Of a stretch of DNA of 64,000 bases, positions 17,099 through 26,208 are shown in pieces. The stretch is from contig CAWJCP010000003.1 of assembly GCA_963841445.1 (NCBI GenBank), positions 186,001 through 250,000 on the forward strand, in the 5' to 3' direction. Numbering within the stretch: the first letter of the stretch is position 1; each line of letters begins with the position of its first letter. Position numbers and translations under genes: made by a program. The stretch comes from Mayfieldus sp963841445. Lineage in GTDB: Bacteria > Actinomycetota > Thermoleophilia > Solirubrobacterales > 70-9. The notes below the pieces were generated by a model, which saw only the letters and a program-made list of their open reading frames with translations, had not been told where the DNA came from and did not search any database.

Positions 17099-18735
17099 TC
17101 ACGCAGCTCACGCTTCAGGACCTTGCCGGTCGCGTTGCGTGGCAGCTCCTCGAGAAAGACGACCTCGCGCGGCACCTTGTAGCGGGCCAGGTTCTCCTTG
17201 ACGTGGCCCTTCAGCTCGTCCTCGGATGGGTCCTTGCCGTTGGCGGGGACGACGAATGCCTTCAGCCGCTGCCCGAACTCCTCGTCGTCGACGCCGATCA
17301 CCGCGACCTCGGCGATCGCCTCGTGCTCGGCGAGCAGGTCCTCGACCTCACGCGGGAAGACGTTCTCGCCGCCGGAGACGATCATGTCGTCGTCGCGACC
17401 GGCGACGAACAGCCGCCCGTTCTCGTCGAAGTAGCCGACGTCGCCGCTGGAGAGCAGGCCGTCGATCTGCTCCTTGCCACCGCCTCCCGTGTAGCCCTCG
17501 AAGGCGGTCCCGCTGCCGACGAAGATGCGCCCGGTCTCGCCCGGCGGCAGCTCGGCGCCGTCCTCGTCGTAGATCTTCACGATCGTGTTGCGGGGCGGGC
17601 GGCCCGCGGTGCCGGGGGCGTCGCGCAGGTCGTCGGGCCCGGCGATCGTCGCGAAGGCGACCTCGGTCGAGCCATAGAGGTTGTAGACGCAGTCGCCGAA
17701 CAGGTCCATCCAGCGGATCGCCATCTCCCCCGGCAGCGCCGAGCCGGAGACGGCGGTGATCCGCAGCGCGCTGAGGTCATAGGAGCGCAGCGTCTCCTCG
17801 GGCAGCTCGAGGATCCGCTGCATCATCACCGGCACCACCGCCAGCACCTCGGCGCCGCCCTCGGCGGTCGCCCGCAGCGTCTCCTCAGGGTCGAACTTGC
17901 GGCGCAGCAGCATCGTGTTGCCGAGCGACATCGCGACCATGAAGTGCATGAAGCCCCAGGAGTGGAACATCGGCGCGGCGATCATGATCGTCTCGTCATG
18001 GCGGTAGGGGATGCGGTCATACAGCGAGGCGATCGCCCCGAGGCCGTTCGGGCTCGAGCGCTGCGCGCCCTTCGGGGTCCCGGTCGTGCCCGAGGTCAGA
18101 ATCGTGAAGCGGGCGTCCTCGGACGGTGGCCGCAGCTCGGAGTCGTCGTGCTCGTCGATGATCCGGTCGAGGCCGCCGACGTCTCCCCCGTCGCCCGCGC
18201 GCCAGGCTACGACGCGGGTGATGCCCTCCGGCAGACCCTCGATCAGTCCCTCGAACTCCTCGTCATAGACGAGCGCCTCGGGGCCCTCGCGCTCCATCAC
18301 CTCGATCAGCTGTCGCCCCGCGAAGGCGGTGTTGAGGTAGAGGATGTTGGCGCCGAGCTTGGCGGCGGCCAGCGTCGCGTCGACGAAGCCGCGGTGGTTG
18401 CGGCACATGATCCCGACCCCGTCGCCCGCCTCGACACCGCGCTCCGCTAGACCGCGGGCGAGCGCATTGCTGCGCCGATGGACCTGCTCGAAGCTCAGCT
18501 CGCCGAGCTCGTCGTGGACCGCGATCGTCTCGGGCTGGGCAATCGCCGCCAGCCCCGGCGTGACCGCCGGGTTGGTCCCCCAGCGCGCCAGCGTGTAGGC
18601 GATCCGGGCCAGCTTGTCGGGGCCGAACGGGCGCAGGATCCCGGCCTCGCGCAGCACCCGCACGTCGAAGATCGCGTCGGAGAGAAGGCCTACCGGTTTG
18701 CGGGCGAATTCACGCATGCCCTCGGGCACGTCCAC
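17092..18735 (-). CDS. Acyl-CoA synthetase (AMP-forming, ANL superfamily)
   Basis: 547 residues. It carries the AMP-binding motif TILTSGTTGTPKGAQ, the YGSTEVAFA motif, the hinge region DVGYFDENGRLFVAGRDDDM and the catalytic lysine region NATGKVLKREL. It activates a carboxylic acid, probably a fatty acid, to its CoA thioester. The start is near VPEGMREFARKPVG. It is 10 bp downstream of ispF on the same strand. A decayed TetR gene lies just past its stop. Confidence 0.9.
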   Translation of the reverse strand: MDVPEGMREFARKPVGLLSDAIFDVRVLREAGILRPFGPDKLARIAYTLARWGTNPAVTPGLAAIAQPETIAVHDELGELSFEQVHRRSNALARGLAERGVEAGDGVGIMCRNHRGFVDATLAAAKLGANILYLNTAFAGRQLIEVMEREGPEALVYDEEFEGLIEGLPEGITRVVAWRAGDGGDVGGLDRIIDEHDDSELRPPSEDARFTILTSGTTGTPKGAQRSSPNGLGAIASLYDRIPYRHDETIMIAAPMFHSWGFMHFMVAMSLGNTMLLRRKFDPEETLRATAEGGAEVLAVVPVMMQRILELPEETLRSYDLSALRITAVSGSALPGEMAIRWMDLFGDCVYNLYGSTEVAFATIAGPDDLRDAPGTAGRPPRNTIVKIYDEDGAELPPGETGRIFVGSGTAFEGYTGGGGKEQIDGLLSSGDVGYFDENGRLFVAGRDDDMIVSGGENVFPREVEDLLAEHEAIAEVAVIGVDDEEFGQRLKAFVVPANGKDPSEDELKGHVKENLARYKVPREVVFLEELPRNATGKVLKRELRES

Positions 18736-18745
18736 GCCTGGAAGC

Positions 18746-19207
18746 CTATTCGCTCTCCAGCGCCGCCACCGCCATGCAGGCGACGCCCTCGCCGCGACCG
18801 ATGAAGCCCATTCCCTCGTTGCTGCTCGCCTTGACGCTGACTCGCGCCGAGAGCACCTCGGAGAGGATCCGCTCGATCTCGGCTCGGTGCGGCGCCAGCC
18901 TCGGCTCCTCGCAGACTACGGTCGCATCCACGTTCAACACCCGTCCCGAGATCAAGCCGAGCGCGGTGCGCAGCAAGTCGATCGAGTCGGCGTCGCGCCA
19001 GCGCTCCTCGGTGTCGGGGAAGTGGGTACCGAGGTCGCCGGCCCCGGCGGCGCCGAGGATGGCGTCGATCACGGCATGGGTGAGCACGTCGGCGTCCGAG
19101 TGTCCGGCGAGGCCGCGCTCGTGCTCGATCTCGACCCCGCCGAGGGTCAGCCGCTCGCCCTCGACGAGGCGATGGCTGTCGTAGCCGATCCCGACCGAGA
19201 CGCTCAT
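18746..19207 (-). CDS. ispF: 2-C-methyl-D-erythritol 2,4-cyclodiphosphate synthase
   Basis: 153 residues from the ATG at 19207. This start gives the usual N terminus (MSVSVGIGYDSHRL with metal ligands Asp10 and His12) and sits 7 bp after the preceding gene's stop. A start nine codons earlier would overlap that gene. Further motifs are LAGHSDADVLTHAVIDAILG, GDLGTHFPDT and KASSNEGMGFIGRGEG. It performs the cyclisation step of the MEP isoprenoid pathway. IspD, two steps earlier in the pathway, is encoded at 22086-22817. Confidence 0.96.
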   Translation of the reverse strand: MSVSVGIGYDSHRLVEGERLTLGGVEIEHERGLAGHSDADVLTHAVIDAILGAAGAGDLGTHFPDTEERWRDADSIDLLRTALGLISGRVLNVDATVVCEEPRLAPHRAEIERILSEVLSARVSVKASSNEGMGFIGRGEGVACMAVAALESE

Positions 19208-19214
19208 CGCCCGC

Positions 19215-20070
19215 TCACGAGCCGACGCCCTCACGGTCCGACGGGGGCCCGATCGCCGCGAGGCGGCGCCGGCGGCCCTCGAAGACGCTGATCTCGGTCA
19301 CGTCGAGGCTGCCGAGCAGCGCCAGCGCCTGCTCGTACTCGAAGCCGACCTGCTCGGGGGCGTGAGCATCGGAGGAGAGCGCGAACGGGGCGCCCGCCTC
19401 GGCGCACATCTCCGCGAAGGCGGGCGCCGGGTAGATCTCGCCGACCGGCTTGCGCAAGCCGGCGGTCGAGATCTCGACCGCGATCCCGCTCTCGGCGATC
19501 GCCTCGACGGCCGCCTCGTAGTAAACCCGCGGGTCGCCCTCCGGCTCGCGCCCCGGGCCCCAGACCTTGACCAGGTCGGGATGGGCGAGGATGTCGAAGA
19601 GCCCCGAGCGCGCCGCCCGCCCCACCGCCTCGAAGTAATCGCGCCAGACCTTCTCCGGCGCGAGCCTCCTGCGCCCAGATCCCGAACTCCTCCATGTCGA
19701 CCGCGGCTTCGCCGACGAAGTGGACCGAGCCGACGACATAGTCGAAATCGCGCCCGTCGAGCAGCTCTGCCGCCTGCTCCTCGGCCCCCGGCACGTAGTC
19801 GAGCTCGAGCCCGAGGCGAAGCGGGGTCGAGCGCACGAACTCGCAGTAGGCGTCGAGGTCGTCAACCGCGTGGCGCTTCCAGAACGGGTGGCGCCAGAGG
19901 GCGAGCGACTGCTGGAAGCGGTAGACGTGCTCGGAGACGCCGAGCTCCTCGATCCCCGCCTTCCGCGCCGCCCCCAGGTAGCGCTCGACGTTTGCCTCCG
20001 TGAACCAGCGCGCGAACGGGTCGCTGCTGTCCTCGTCGGGGCGCAGGTGCAGGTGGTAGTCGGTGAGCAC
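19215..20070 (-). pseudogene. PHP-family phosphatase (histidinol-phosphatase type), interrupted by a frameshift
   Basis: From the GTG at 20070 the frame reads LTDYHLHLRPDEDSSDPF with the PHP metal motif HLH, then GVSEHVYRFQQS and FDYVVGSVHFVGE. Near 19660-19675 similarity stops. It resumes one frame over with APEKVWRDYFEAVGRAARSG, then LFDILAHPDLVKVWG and ALSSDAHAPEQVGFEYEQAL, ending at 19215. Dropping one G near 19672 restores QELAPEKVWRDYF. All metal-binding motifs are present across the two frames. The reconstructed stop is 7 bp before the ispF ATG, which supports it as the original end. Likely histidine biosynthesis, or another phosphoester substrate. Confidence 0.87.
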
Positions 20071-20133
20071 GGATTGCCCAGGCTATCCGGCGGACGGGGT
20101 CCCGGCCAGGCGCGGCAGTACGCTTGCCGCGCG

Positions 20134-21159
20134 ATGATCCACCTGCGGATAATCGCGCCGACCTACGACTGCGAGAACGTCCTCGATCTGCTCGAGGAGA
20201 CGCCCTCGGTCACCAACGTCGTCTTTCTTCCCGGCGCCGCTCGCAAGCCGGAGGGAAACGTGATCCTTTGCGACGTCGCACGTGAGGACGCCAGCGTGAT
20301 CATCGGCGACCTCAAGGAGCTCAACGTCCATCACGACGGCTCGATCTCGATCGAGGAAATCGATTCGCAGATCTCCGATGCTGCCAAGCGAGCCGAGAAG
20401 GCGGCCGCCGGAGCGCCTTCCGACGCGGTCGTCTGGGAGGAGGTCGAATCGCGCACCTCCGAGAACACCGAGCTGAGCGCCAATTTCATCGCCTTCATGG
20501 TCCTGGCGATGCTGATCGCGACCGCCGGGATCGTTCGCGACCAGACAATCCTGATCATCGGGGCGATGATCGTCGGGCCGGAGTTCGGTCCGCTGGCCGG
20601 GCTCTGCGTCGCCGTTACCCAGCGCCGCCTCGACGTCGCAAAGCGCTCGCTGCTTGCGCTCGCGGTCGGCTTCCCGGCCGGGATCACCGGCGCTTTCCTC
20701 TTTTCGCTGATCATCAAGGGAACCGGCCTCGGGCCGGAGTCGTTCACGCTCCAGAACCATCCGTTCACCGATTTCATCTCCCAGCCGGACGCGTTCTCGT
20801 TCATCGTCGCCTGCTTCGCGGGCGTCGCCGGGGTGCTCTCCCTGACCTCGACCAAGTCGGGGGCCCTGATCGGGGTCCTGGTCTCGGTGACGACGGTCCC
20901 TGCCGCCGCCAACATCGGCCTCGCCGCCGCGTATGCGGATTGGAGCGTCTGGCGGGGCGCAACGGAGCAGCTGGCGCTGAACCTCTCGGCCATCGTGCTG
21001 GCCGGGATCGCCACCCTCTATGTGCAGCGGCTCTTCTACGTGCGCCGGCGCCGAGCCCATCTCGACGACGAGGCGCGCGCGGTCGCGGGACTTCCGAAGG
21101 GGCGCAGCCGCCGCGGGCGAGCCGGCGTCACCAGTGCGCCAGAATCCGAGCGTCCATGA
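20134..21159 (+). CDS. DUF389 membrane protein
   Basis: 341 residues from the ATG at 20134. A cytoplasmic N-terminal domain (residues 1-105, IHLRIIAPTYDCENVLDLLE) precedes six or so membrane segments with the DUF389 core IIGAMIVGPEFGPLAGLCVA and STKSGALIGVLVSVTTVPAA. Function is unknown in the family. It sits alone on the plus strand between minus-strand MEP-pathway genes. A 55-residue membrane protein overlaps its stop. Confidence 0.88.
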   Translation: MIHLRIIAPTYDCENVLDLLEETPSVTNVVFLPGAARKPEGNVILCDVAREDASVIIGDLKELNVHHDGSISIEEIDSQISDAAKRAEKAAAGAPSDAVVWEEVESRTSENTELSANFIAFMVLAMLIATAGIVRDQTILIIGAMIVGPEFGPLAGLCVAVTQRRLDVAKRSLLALAVGFPAGITGAFLFSLIIKGTGLGPESFTLQNHPFTDFISQPDAFSFIVACFAGVAGVLSLTSTKSGALIGVLVSVTTVPAAANIGLAAAYADWSVWRGATEQLALNLSAIVLAGIATLYVQRLFYVRRRRAHLDDEARAVAGLPKGRSRRGRAGVTSAPESERP

Positions 21160-21323
21160 GCCCGACCGCAGTGGCACTGCGCCAGCTCCTGATCCTCGCC
21201 GCCGCCTTCGGCGCCGGCGTGGGGATCGCCGAGATCTTCGGCGCAATCAACCTCGGCGTCGCCTTCGGGGTCGGGCAGATCGGCTTCGCCGCGGCGCTGG
21301 TCTGGATCCTGTTGCGGGATTAG
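21156..21323 (+). CDS. Small two-span membrane protein
   Basis: 55 residues. Its ATG overlaps the DUF389 stop (ATGA), so it is co-translated. Two hydrophobic stretches cover most of the protein: residues 8-28 (ALRQLLILAAAFGAGVGIAE) and 33-52 (GVAFGVGQIGFAAALVWILL). No family recognised. It may be an accessory subunit of the DUF389 protein; that is inferred only from coupling. Confidence 0.7.
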   Translation: MSPTAVALRQLLILAAAFGAGVGIAEIFGAINLGVAFGVGQIGFAAALVWILLRD

Positions 21324-22075
21324 GCCCTGGTGAGGCCGGCGTCGACCGCGCGGGCGCTCGCCACGGCCGCGTCCGGACCATCGGTCCAGGGCTCGCCGTG
21401 GCCGGGCAGCACGAGCGCCGCCTCGAGGCCCTCGTAGGCAGCGAGTGAGTCGAGGGCGGTCGAGTTGGAGACGTTGAAGCCCGGGCGCATGAGCTGGGCG
21501 CCGCGCTCGTTGGTCGCCGGGTTCCAGGTGCAGAGCGCATCGCCGACGCAGAGTGCGCCGTGGGCGGGGAAATGGAAGCTGACGTGGCCCTCCGTGTGGC
21601 CGGGAGACTCGATTACCAGTGGCTGTCCTGGGACGTCGAGCGTTCCGGGCTCGAGGGGGATCGTGCCTTCGATGACCGCGCTCTTCGGCCGCGCCCCGTT
21701 GCGCATGAAGTGGAACAGCAGCCGGTAGATGCTGGGCCGGTAGAGCATCGTCAGGGCGCTGTCCTCGGTCTTCTTGCCGCTGCCCCGGACCAGGTACTCG
21801 TCTCGGGCGCTGAGATGGATCGGCCGCTCTGGCCGCTCCGCGGCGAGCTTGCCGGCGACGCCGGTGTGGTCGGCATCGCCATGGGTGAGGATCACCGCCC
21901 TGACGTCGTCCATCGAGCGCCCGAGGGCCGCCAGGCCGGGCTCGAGCTGGTCGCGAAAGCCGGGCAGCCCGGTGTCGACGATCGTCACCCCCGACTCGTC
22001 GGCGACCAGGTACCAGTTGACGTAGCTGGAGCCGAGGCGAACGACGCCATCGGCGAGAAGCTGCGGCTCGCTCAT
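21320..22075 (-). CDS. MBL-fold metallo-hydrolase
   Basis: 251 residues. The metal-binding motif THGDADHTG is intact, with later ligands in SPGHTEGHVSF, CVGDALC and LPGHGEPW. The N terminus LGSSYVNWYLVADESGVTIV and the fold are those of glyoxalase II-like hydrolases. The substrate is unknown. It is 10 bp downstream of ispD on the same strand, and its end overlaps the end of the small membrane protein on the other strand by 4 bp. Confidence 0.9.
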   Translation of the reverse strand: MSEPQLLADGVVRLGSSYVNWYLVADESGVTIVDTGLPGFRDQLEPGLAALGRSMDDVRAVILTHGDADHTGVAGKLAAERPERPIHLSARDEYLVRGSGKKTEDSALTMLYRPSIYRLLFHFMRNGARPKSAVIEGTIPLEPGTLDVPGQPLVIESPGHTEGHVSFHFPAHGALCVGDALCTWNPATNERGAQLMRPGFNVSNSTALDSLAAYEGLEAALVLPGHGEPWTDGPDAAVASARAVDAGLTRA

Positions 22076-22085
22076 CGCGGCGATC

Positions 22086-22817
22086 CTACCCCTCGGCGAG
22101 CAGCAGCTCCGCGATGCGCAGATCGAGCGGCGTCGTCACCTTGATGTTCGTCACCGGCGCCTCGTGCAGCAGCACCCGCCCGCCGAGCCGCTCGATCAGC
22201 ATTGCGTCGTCGGTCGCCTGCGCGAGCAGCTCGGTCGAGGCGAGCGCGTCGCGCAGCGCCGCGGCGCGAAACGCCTGCGGGGTCTGCGCCGCCCAGAGGC
22301 TGGATCGATCGAGGGTGCGGTCGACCTCCATCCCGCGCGCAACCTCCTTGATCGTGTCGGTCACCGGAGCGGCCGCGACCACGGCCCCAGCGGCCTCGTC
22401 GGCGAGCAGGTCATCGATGACCGCGTCGATCAGCTCCGCAGTGACGAGCGGCCTGGCGGCGTCGTGGACGACGACGAGCTCGGGGTCCACCGCCTCCAGG
22501 GCGGCCGCCACCGACTCCGAGCGCGACGCCCCTCCGGCGACCACCTCATGCTCGCCGTCGGCGAGCTCGGAGACCTGGCCGGCGGGGACCGCGATCACGA
22601 TCTCCCCGACATGGTTTGAGGCGGTAAGCGCGTCGAGCGACCAGTCGAGCAGCGGCCTGCCGCCGAGCTCGACGAAAGCCTTCGGGCCACCGGCTCCGAG
22701 CCGATCTCCGGAGCCGGCGGCCGCGACTATCGCGGCGGCTAATGAGTCAGACGGTCGCCTTGGCGGCGAAGCGCTCCTCCAGCAGCTCGTCGAGGTACTC
22801 CTCGGCGCCGTCCTCAT
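22086..22817 (-). CDS. ispD: 2-C-methyl-D-erythritol 4-phosphate cytidylyltransferase
   Basis: The enzyme core starts at AAAIVAAAGSGDRLG and continues with GGPKAFVELGGRPLLDWSL, VVHDAARPLV, LWAAQTPQAF and TNIKVTTPLDL, all IspD signatures. It transfers CMP to MEP in isoprenoid synthesis. The only in-frame standard start is the ATG at 22817, inside the 3' end of carD; it has a GGAGAAGG just before it and adds 24 atypical residues (rich in S, T, R). No ATG, GTG or TTG lies nearer the domain start. A 71-bp overlap with carD or a non-standard start are the options. Confidence 0.9.
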   Translation of the reverse strand: MRTAPRSTSTSCWRSASPPRRPSDSLAAAIVAAAGSGDRLGAGGPKAFVELGGRPLLDWSLDALTASNHVGEIVIAVPAGQVSELADGEHEVVAGGASRSESVAAALEAVDPELVVVHDAARPLVTAELIDAVIDDLLADEAAGAVVAAAPVTDTIKEVARGMEVDRTLDRSSLWAAQTPQAFRAAALRDALASTELLAQATDDAMLIERLGGRVLLHEAPVTNIKVTTPLDLRIAELLLAEG

Positions 22818-23289
22818 CCTTCTCCAGCGCGTACATGAACTCCGATGCGAGGATCTTCTTGGCGCGGGTGTACATCTGCTTCTCGCCGGTCGAGAGGCCC
22901 TTCTCCATCTCGCGGATGGCGAGGTTTCGAACCACCTCCGCGAGCTCGAAGATGTCTCCTGTCTTGATCTTCTCGCGGTTGTACTTGAAGCGCCGATTCC
23001 AGTTCTTCGGCATGTCCGACACGTCGTCGGTCAGAACGCCAATCACCTTCTTCACGTCGTCTTCGTCGATCACGCGCCGCAGCCCGGCCTTGCCGGCGTT
23101 CTCGCACGGAACCATCACGGTGAGCTCGTTGTGGAGGATCTTGATCGTGAGGTACTCCCTCTTTACCCCCATTAGATCCTTCGTCTGCTTCTTCAGAACC
23201 TTGCCGGCCCCGTGGTGGGGGTAGACGACCTTGTCGCCCTCTTCAAACTCACAGACGTACTCGATCTCTTCCTCGAGACCGGCATCCAT
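22747..23289 (-). CDS. carD: CarD-family transcription regulator
   Basis: 180 residues. The N-terminal RNA polymerase-interacting domain (FEEGDKVVYPHHGAGKVLKK, then KREYLTIKILHNELTVMVPC) is followed by the helical DNA-binding domain (NWNRRFKYNREKIKTGDIFE; YTRAKKILASEFMYAL). CarD stabilises open promoter complexes in actinobacteria and is essential in mycobacteria. It sits 63 bp downstream of disA and just upstream of ispD, as in other actinobacteria. The extra 15 acidic residues at the N terminus are unusual but harmless. Confidence 0.95.
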   Translation of the reverse strand: MDAGLEEEIEYVCEFEEGDKVVYPHHGAGKVLKKQTKDLMGVKREYLTIKILHNELTVMVPCENAGKAGLRRVIDEDDVKKVIGVLTDDVSDMPKNWNRRFKYNREKIKTGDIFELAEVVRNLAIREMEKGLSTGEKQMYTRAKKILASEFMYALEKDEDGAEEYLDELLEERFAAKATV

Positions 23290-23352
23290 CGCTTCTTCTT
23301 CTTCTACTGCTGGGATCGCTGCCTCCTCTGATCTATGACGGCGCCAATGCCG

Positions 23353-24510
23353 TCAGCTCTGCAAGTACCGGTCGACCAGGTCGACCTCCTGTAGCCGCCG
23401 CATGCCCTCGCGGATGTCCTTGGCGCGGGTCTCCCCGACGCCGTCGACCGCTTCGATCTCCGAGTCGTCGGCGGCGAGGATCTCCTCCAGCCCGCCGAAC
23501 TCCTGGATGATCTTCTGGACCACCAGCCGCGGCAGTCGGGGTATCCGGCCGAGCACGCGATAACCACGCGGTGCGACCGGAAAGTCGAGTGTGTTCATCT
23601 TGCGGTCGTAGCCGAGCAGCTCGGCGAGGCGACCGAAGTCGAGCACCTCCTGGTGCGGAAGGTGGGCGAGGGATCCGAGGATGCGGTCGAGGTTGGCCTC
23701 CGAGTCCTCGACGCCGTAGTCGCGGATCAGCGCGGTCTTGTCGGCGGCGACGCCGACCATTGTCTCCTCGAGCTGCATCTCGATCAAACGGCCCTCGCTG
23801 CCGAGCTCGATGATGTAGCGCTCCACCTCGACCGCCATCCGGGTCACCATCTCGGCCCGCTGCAGGACCGCGAGCACGTCGTAGAGCACTCCCCCGCCCT
23901 CGAACTCGAGCGCGGTAAGGCGCGAGGAGACCTGGTCGAGGCGGGCGCGGTACTTGTCGAGCGTCGCCAGTCCCTGATTGGCCTTGGCGAGCACCGCGGG
24001 GATGTCGGGAAGGATGTACTTGGTTCCCTCGACGTAGAGCGAGACCACGTCGCGGCGCTGCGAGACGGCGATCGCCAGGGCGCTGGTCTGCTTGGAGACG
24101 CGCTCGGCTGTCCGGTGCCGGGTCCCGGTCTCGGCCGAAGTGATCGTCGGGTCGGGCATCAGGTGGACGTTCGCGAAGGCGATCTTGGTCGCCTCGGCGT
24201 TGAGGATGATCGCCCCGTCCATCTTCGCCACCTGGTAGAGGGCCGCCGGCGTGTAATCGATGTCGAGCTTCATCCCCCACGAGAACAGGAACGAGATGTC
24301 CTCGGGGTCGCCGATCACCAGCAGCCCCCCGCTTCGCGAGTGGACGATGTTGTCGATTCCCTCGCGCAGCGACGTCCCGGGCGCGACCATGTCGAGGGCC
24401 CTTACCAGCCGGGGATCTTGCCGGTCAGACAGCTCCTGAAGCTCATCCCCGGACAGCGACGCCATGCAGGTGAGGATGGCAAAGAACCGCTGCATTTGCG
24501 GCCCGATCAA
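23353..24510 (-). CDS. disA: DNA integrity scanning diadenylate cyclase
   Basis: 385 residues as drawn. The DAC domain has MDGAIILN (DGA motif) and the RHRTAERVSK block (RHR motif), so it should make c-di-AMP from two ATP. A central helical linker and C-terminal tandem HhH DNA-binding motifs (ILAADDSEIEAVDGVGETRA) follow, as in Bacillus DisA, which scans DNA for branched structures. The start is uncertain: TTG at 24510, ATG at 24495 or ATG at 24465 (MASLSGDEL) all precede the domain. Gene order radA-disA-carD-ispD is conserved, with accessory genes now between radA and disA. Confidence 0.95.
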   Translation of the reverse strand: MIGPQMQRFFAILTCMASLSGDELQELSDRQDPRLVRALDMVAPGTSLREGIDNIVHSRSGGLLVIGDPEDISFLFSWGMKLDIDYTPAALYQVAKMDGAIILNAEATKIAFANVHLMPDPTITSAETGTRHRTAERVSKQTSALAIAVSQRRDVVSLYVEGTKYILPDIPAVLAKANQGLATLDKYRARLDQVSSRLTALEFEGGGVLYDVLAVLQRAEMVTRMAVEVERYIIELGSEGRLIEMQLEETMVGVAADKTALIRDYGVEDSEANLDRILGSLAHLPHQEVLDFGRLAELLGYDRKMNTLDFPVAPRGYRVLGRIPRLPRLVVQKIIQEFGGLEEILAADDSEIEAVDGVGETRAKDIREGMRRLQEVDLVDRYLQS

Positions 24511-24568
24511 TTCCCACTGGAAAGATCAGGATGGGGCTTGTCAAGTTCGGTCCGCCGCCGACCGGGGG

Positions 24569-26089
24569 CTAGGCGGTGACGACCCGGTCGCGGCCGCCGC
24601 GCTTGGCCGCATAAAGGGCGGCGTCGGCGCGGGCCGTCAGCTCGGCCTCCGACTCGGCGCCGTCCCAAAGCGCCACTCCGGCCGAGGAGCGGGCGCCGTC
24701 CGGGGTGATCTCGCGCAACAGCTCCAGCGCCCCACCCGCTTCCTCCAGGTCGCAGTCGACCAGCGCGATCGCGAACTCCTCGCCGCCGTAGCGGGCGATC
24801 AGGTCGGCCTCGCGGGTGTGCGACTGCCAGGCGGCGGCGGCCTCCTTGAGGAAGCGGTCGCCTGCCTGGTGGCCGAGACGGTCGTTGTAGTCCTTGAAGT
24901 GATCGAGGTCGAGCATCGCAACGCAGAGCGCGGTCCCGAGCCGCTTGGCGCGGGCAAGCTCGCGGATCAGATGCTCGTCCCAGGCGCGGCGGTTGGGCAG
25001 GCCGGTGAGGTCGTCGGTGCGCGCCGCCCGCTCCAGCCGCGCCAGCAGGTCGGCGCGCTCGATCGCGATCGAGGCTTCGGCGGCGAGCAGGGTCATCACC
25101 GCGGTGATCTCATCGCGAACCGCGCCGAGCGGCTCCTCCCAGTAGACGACCATCACACCGAGCGGATTGCCGTCGCGCAAGATCGGCTGAAAGAGGACCG
25201 ACTCGACGCCGAGGCGCTCGATGAGCTCGGGGTCGACGTCGTCCTCGTGCGGCGCGTCGGCGACGAAGAACGGCTTGCGGGTGTTGAAGGCCCGGATCGC
25301 GCCGGAGGGCTTGCCGCCGAGCATCACGACCCGGCCGCAGATCTCGGAGTCGGTTGCGGCGGTCGCCTCGAGCCCGATCCCGTCCGCGGTTGGCTGCCAG
25401 AGCGAGGCGCCGGTGGCCCCACCGACCTCGGCCGCCGCCTCGCAGATCGCCGGCGCCGCGGACTCGCCGGTCGTGCGCAGCGCGAGCTCGTGGGCGACCG
25501 TGTCGATCGCGGCAAGGGCGCGAGCCCGGCTGACCGCCTCGGCCTCGCGCTCGCGCAGGCGCTGGGCGAGCGCATCGAGGAGCAGGCCGGCGAAGGACAG
25601 CGTGAGTACCACCATCAGCCAGCGGCTGGCCGGGGTCTCGGCGTCGATCGCGCCAAGCACCCAGCCGTAGGCCACCGCGATCCCGGCCATCTGCACCATG
25701 CCCCAGAAGCGCCCGAAGAAGTAGAAGGCATAAAAGGCAACCCAGAGGTAGAAGAACGAGTAATACGAGTTGGCCTCGTGGCTGTAGTAGACGGCGCGGG
25801 TGACGACAACCGTGCCGAGCAGCAGTGAGACCTGCAGCGCCCAGGCTGGAAGCCGTCCGGCGAGGGCGACCAAGACCAGGCCGGCGAGACCGGCCAGCAG
25901 GACGTTGCTCACGAGTGCCGCGGTGTCGAAGCCGTCCGGGTGGGGAAGCGCCAGCGTCAGCCCGCCGACGATCGCCCCGGCGATGTAGAGGGCAGCCTGG
26001 TAGCGGGCCATCGCGGCCGGATCGTCGGCAGGGGGCTGGGACACGACAAGGCTGCTGAGGCGGCTCTGGATTGCTTCAGGCGCGTTCAT
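24569..26089 (-). CDS. Membrane diguanylate cyclase (GAF plus GGDEF)
   Basis: 506 residues. About six membrane segments occupy residues 25-180. A GAF-like domain follows (about 195-335). The GGDEF domain begins at ARTDDLTGLPNRRAWDEHLI and has the active-site motif GGEEF (in ARYGGEEFAIALVDCD). It should make c-di-GMP in response to a signal sensed by the membrane or GAF part. No EAL domain is present. It is encoded next to disA, so two cyclic dinucleotide enzymes are neighbours, though I see no operon. Confidence 0.92.
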   Translation of the reverse strand: MNAPEAIQSRLSSLVVSQPPADDPAAMARYQAALYIAGAIVGGLTLALPHPDGFDTAALVSNVLLAGLAGLVLVALAGRLPAWALQVSLLLGTVVVTRAVYYSHEANSYYSFFYLWVAFYAFYFFGRFWGMVQMAGIAVAYGWVLGAIDAETPASRWLMVVLTLSFAGLLLDALAQRLREREAEAVSRARALAAIDTVAHELALRTTGESAAPAICEAAAEVGGATGASLWQPTADGIGLEATAATDSEICGRVVMLGGKPSGAIRAFNTRKPFFVADAPHEDDVDPELIERLGVESVLFQPILRDGNPLGVMVVYWEEPLGAVRDEITAVMTLLAAEASIAIERADLLARLERAARTDDLTGLPNRRAWDEHLIRELARAKRLGTALCVAMLDLDHFKDYNDRLGHQAGDRFLKEAAAAWQSHTREADLIARYGGEEFAIALVDCDLEEAGGALELLREITPDGARSSAGVALWDGAESEAELTARADAALYAAKRGGRDRVVTA

Positions 26090-26208
26090 CTCACGCCTAC
26101 ATCGGCTCCCCGTCCGCCCGCCTGAAGAAAATGACGCCCGAATGGACCGCCTGAGCCCGGACGATCACTCGCGAGGTTGAGACCGCCGAGAGGACGAAGC
26201 GAGCCTAG
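26090..26208. other. Intergenic region between divergent genes
   Basis: Divergent gap between the GGDEF gene and the AbiEi/DUF559 gene. It must hold both promoters; none matches consensus well. Its right end enters the palindrome at 26209. Confidence 0.4.

Noticed and set aside
15770..17182. Long plus-strand open frame (470 codons) antisense to the coiled-coil gene
   Set aside because: It is Leu-rich only because it mirrors the Ala/Glu/Arg codons of the minus-strand gene. Its 3' part covers the TetR remnant, which I list separately.
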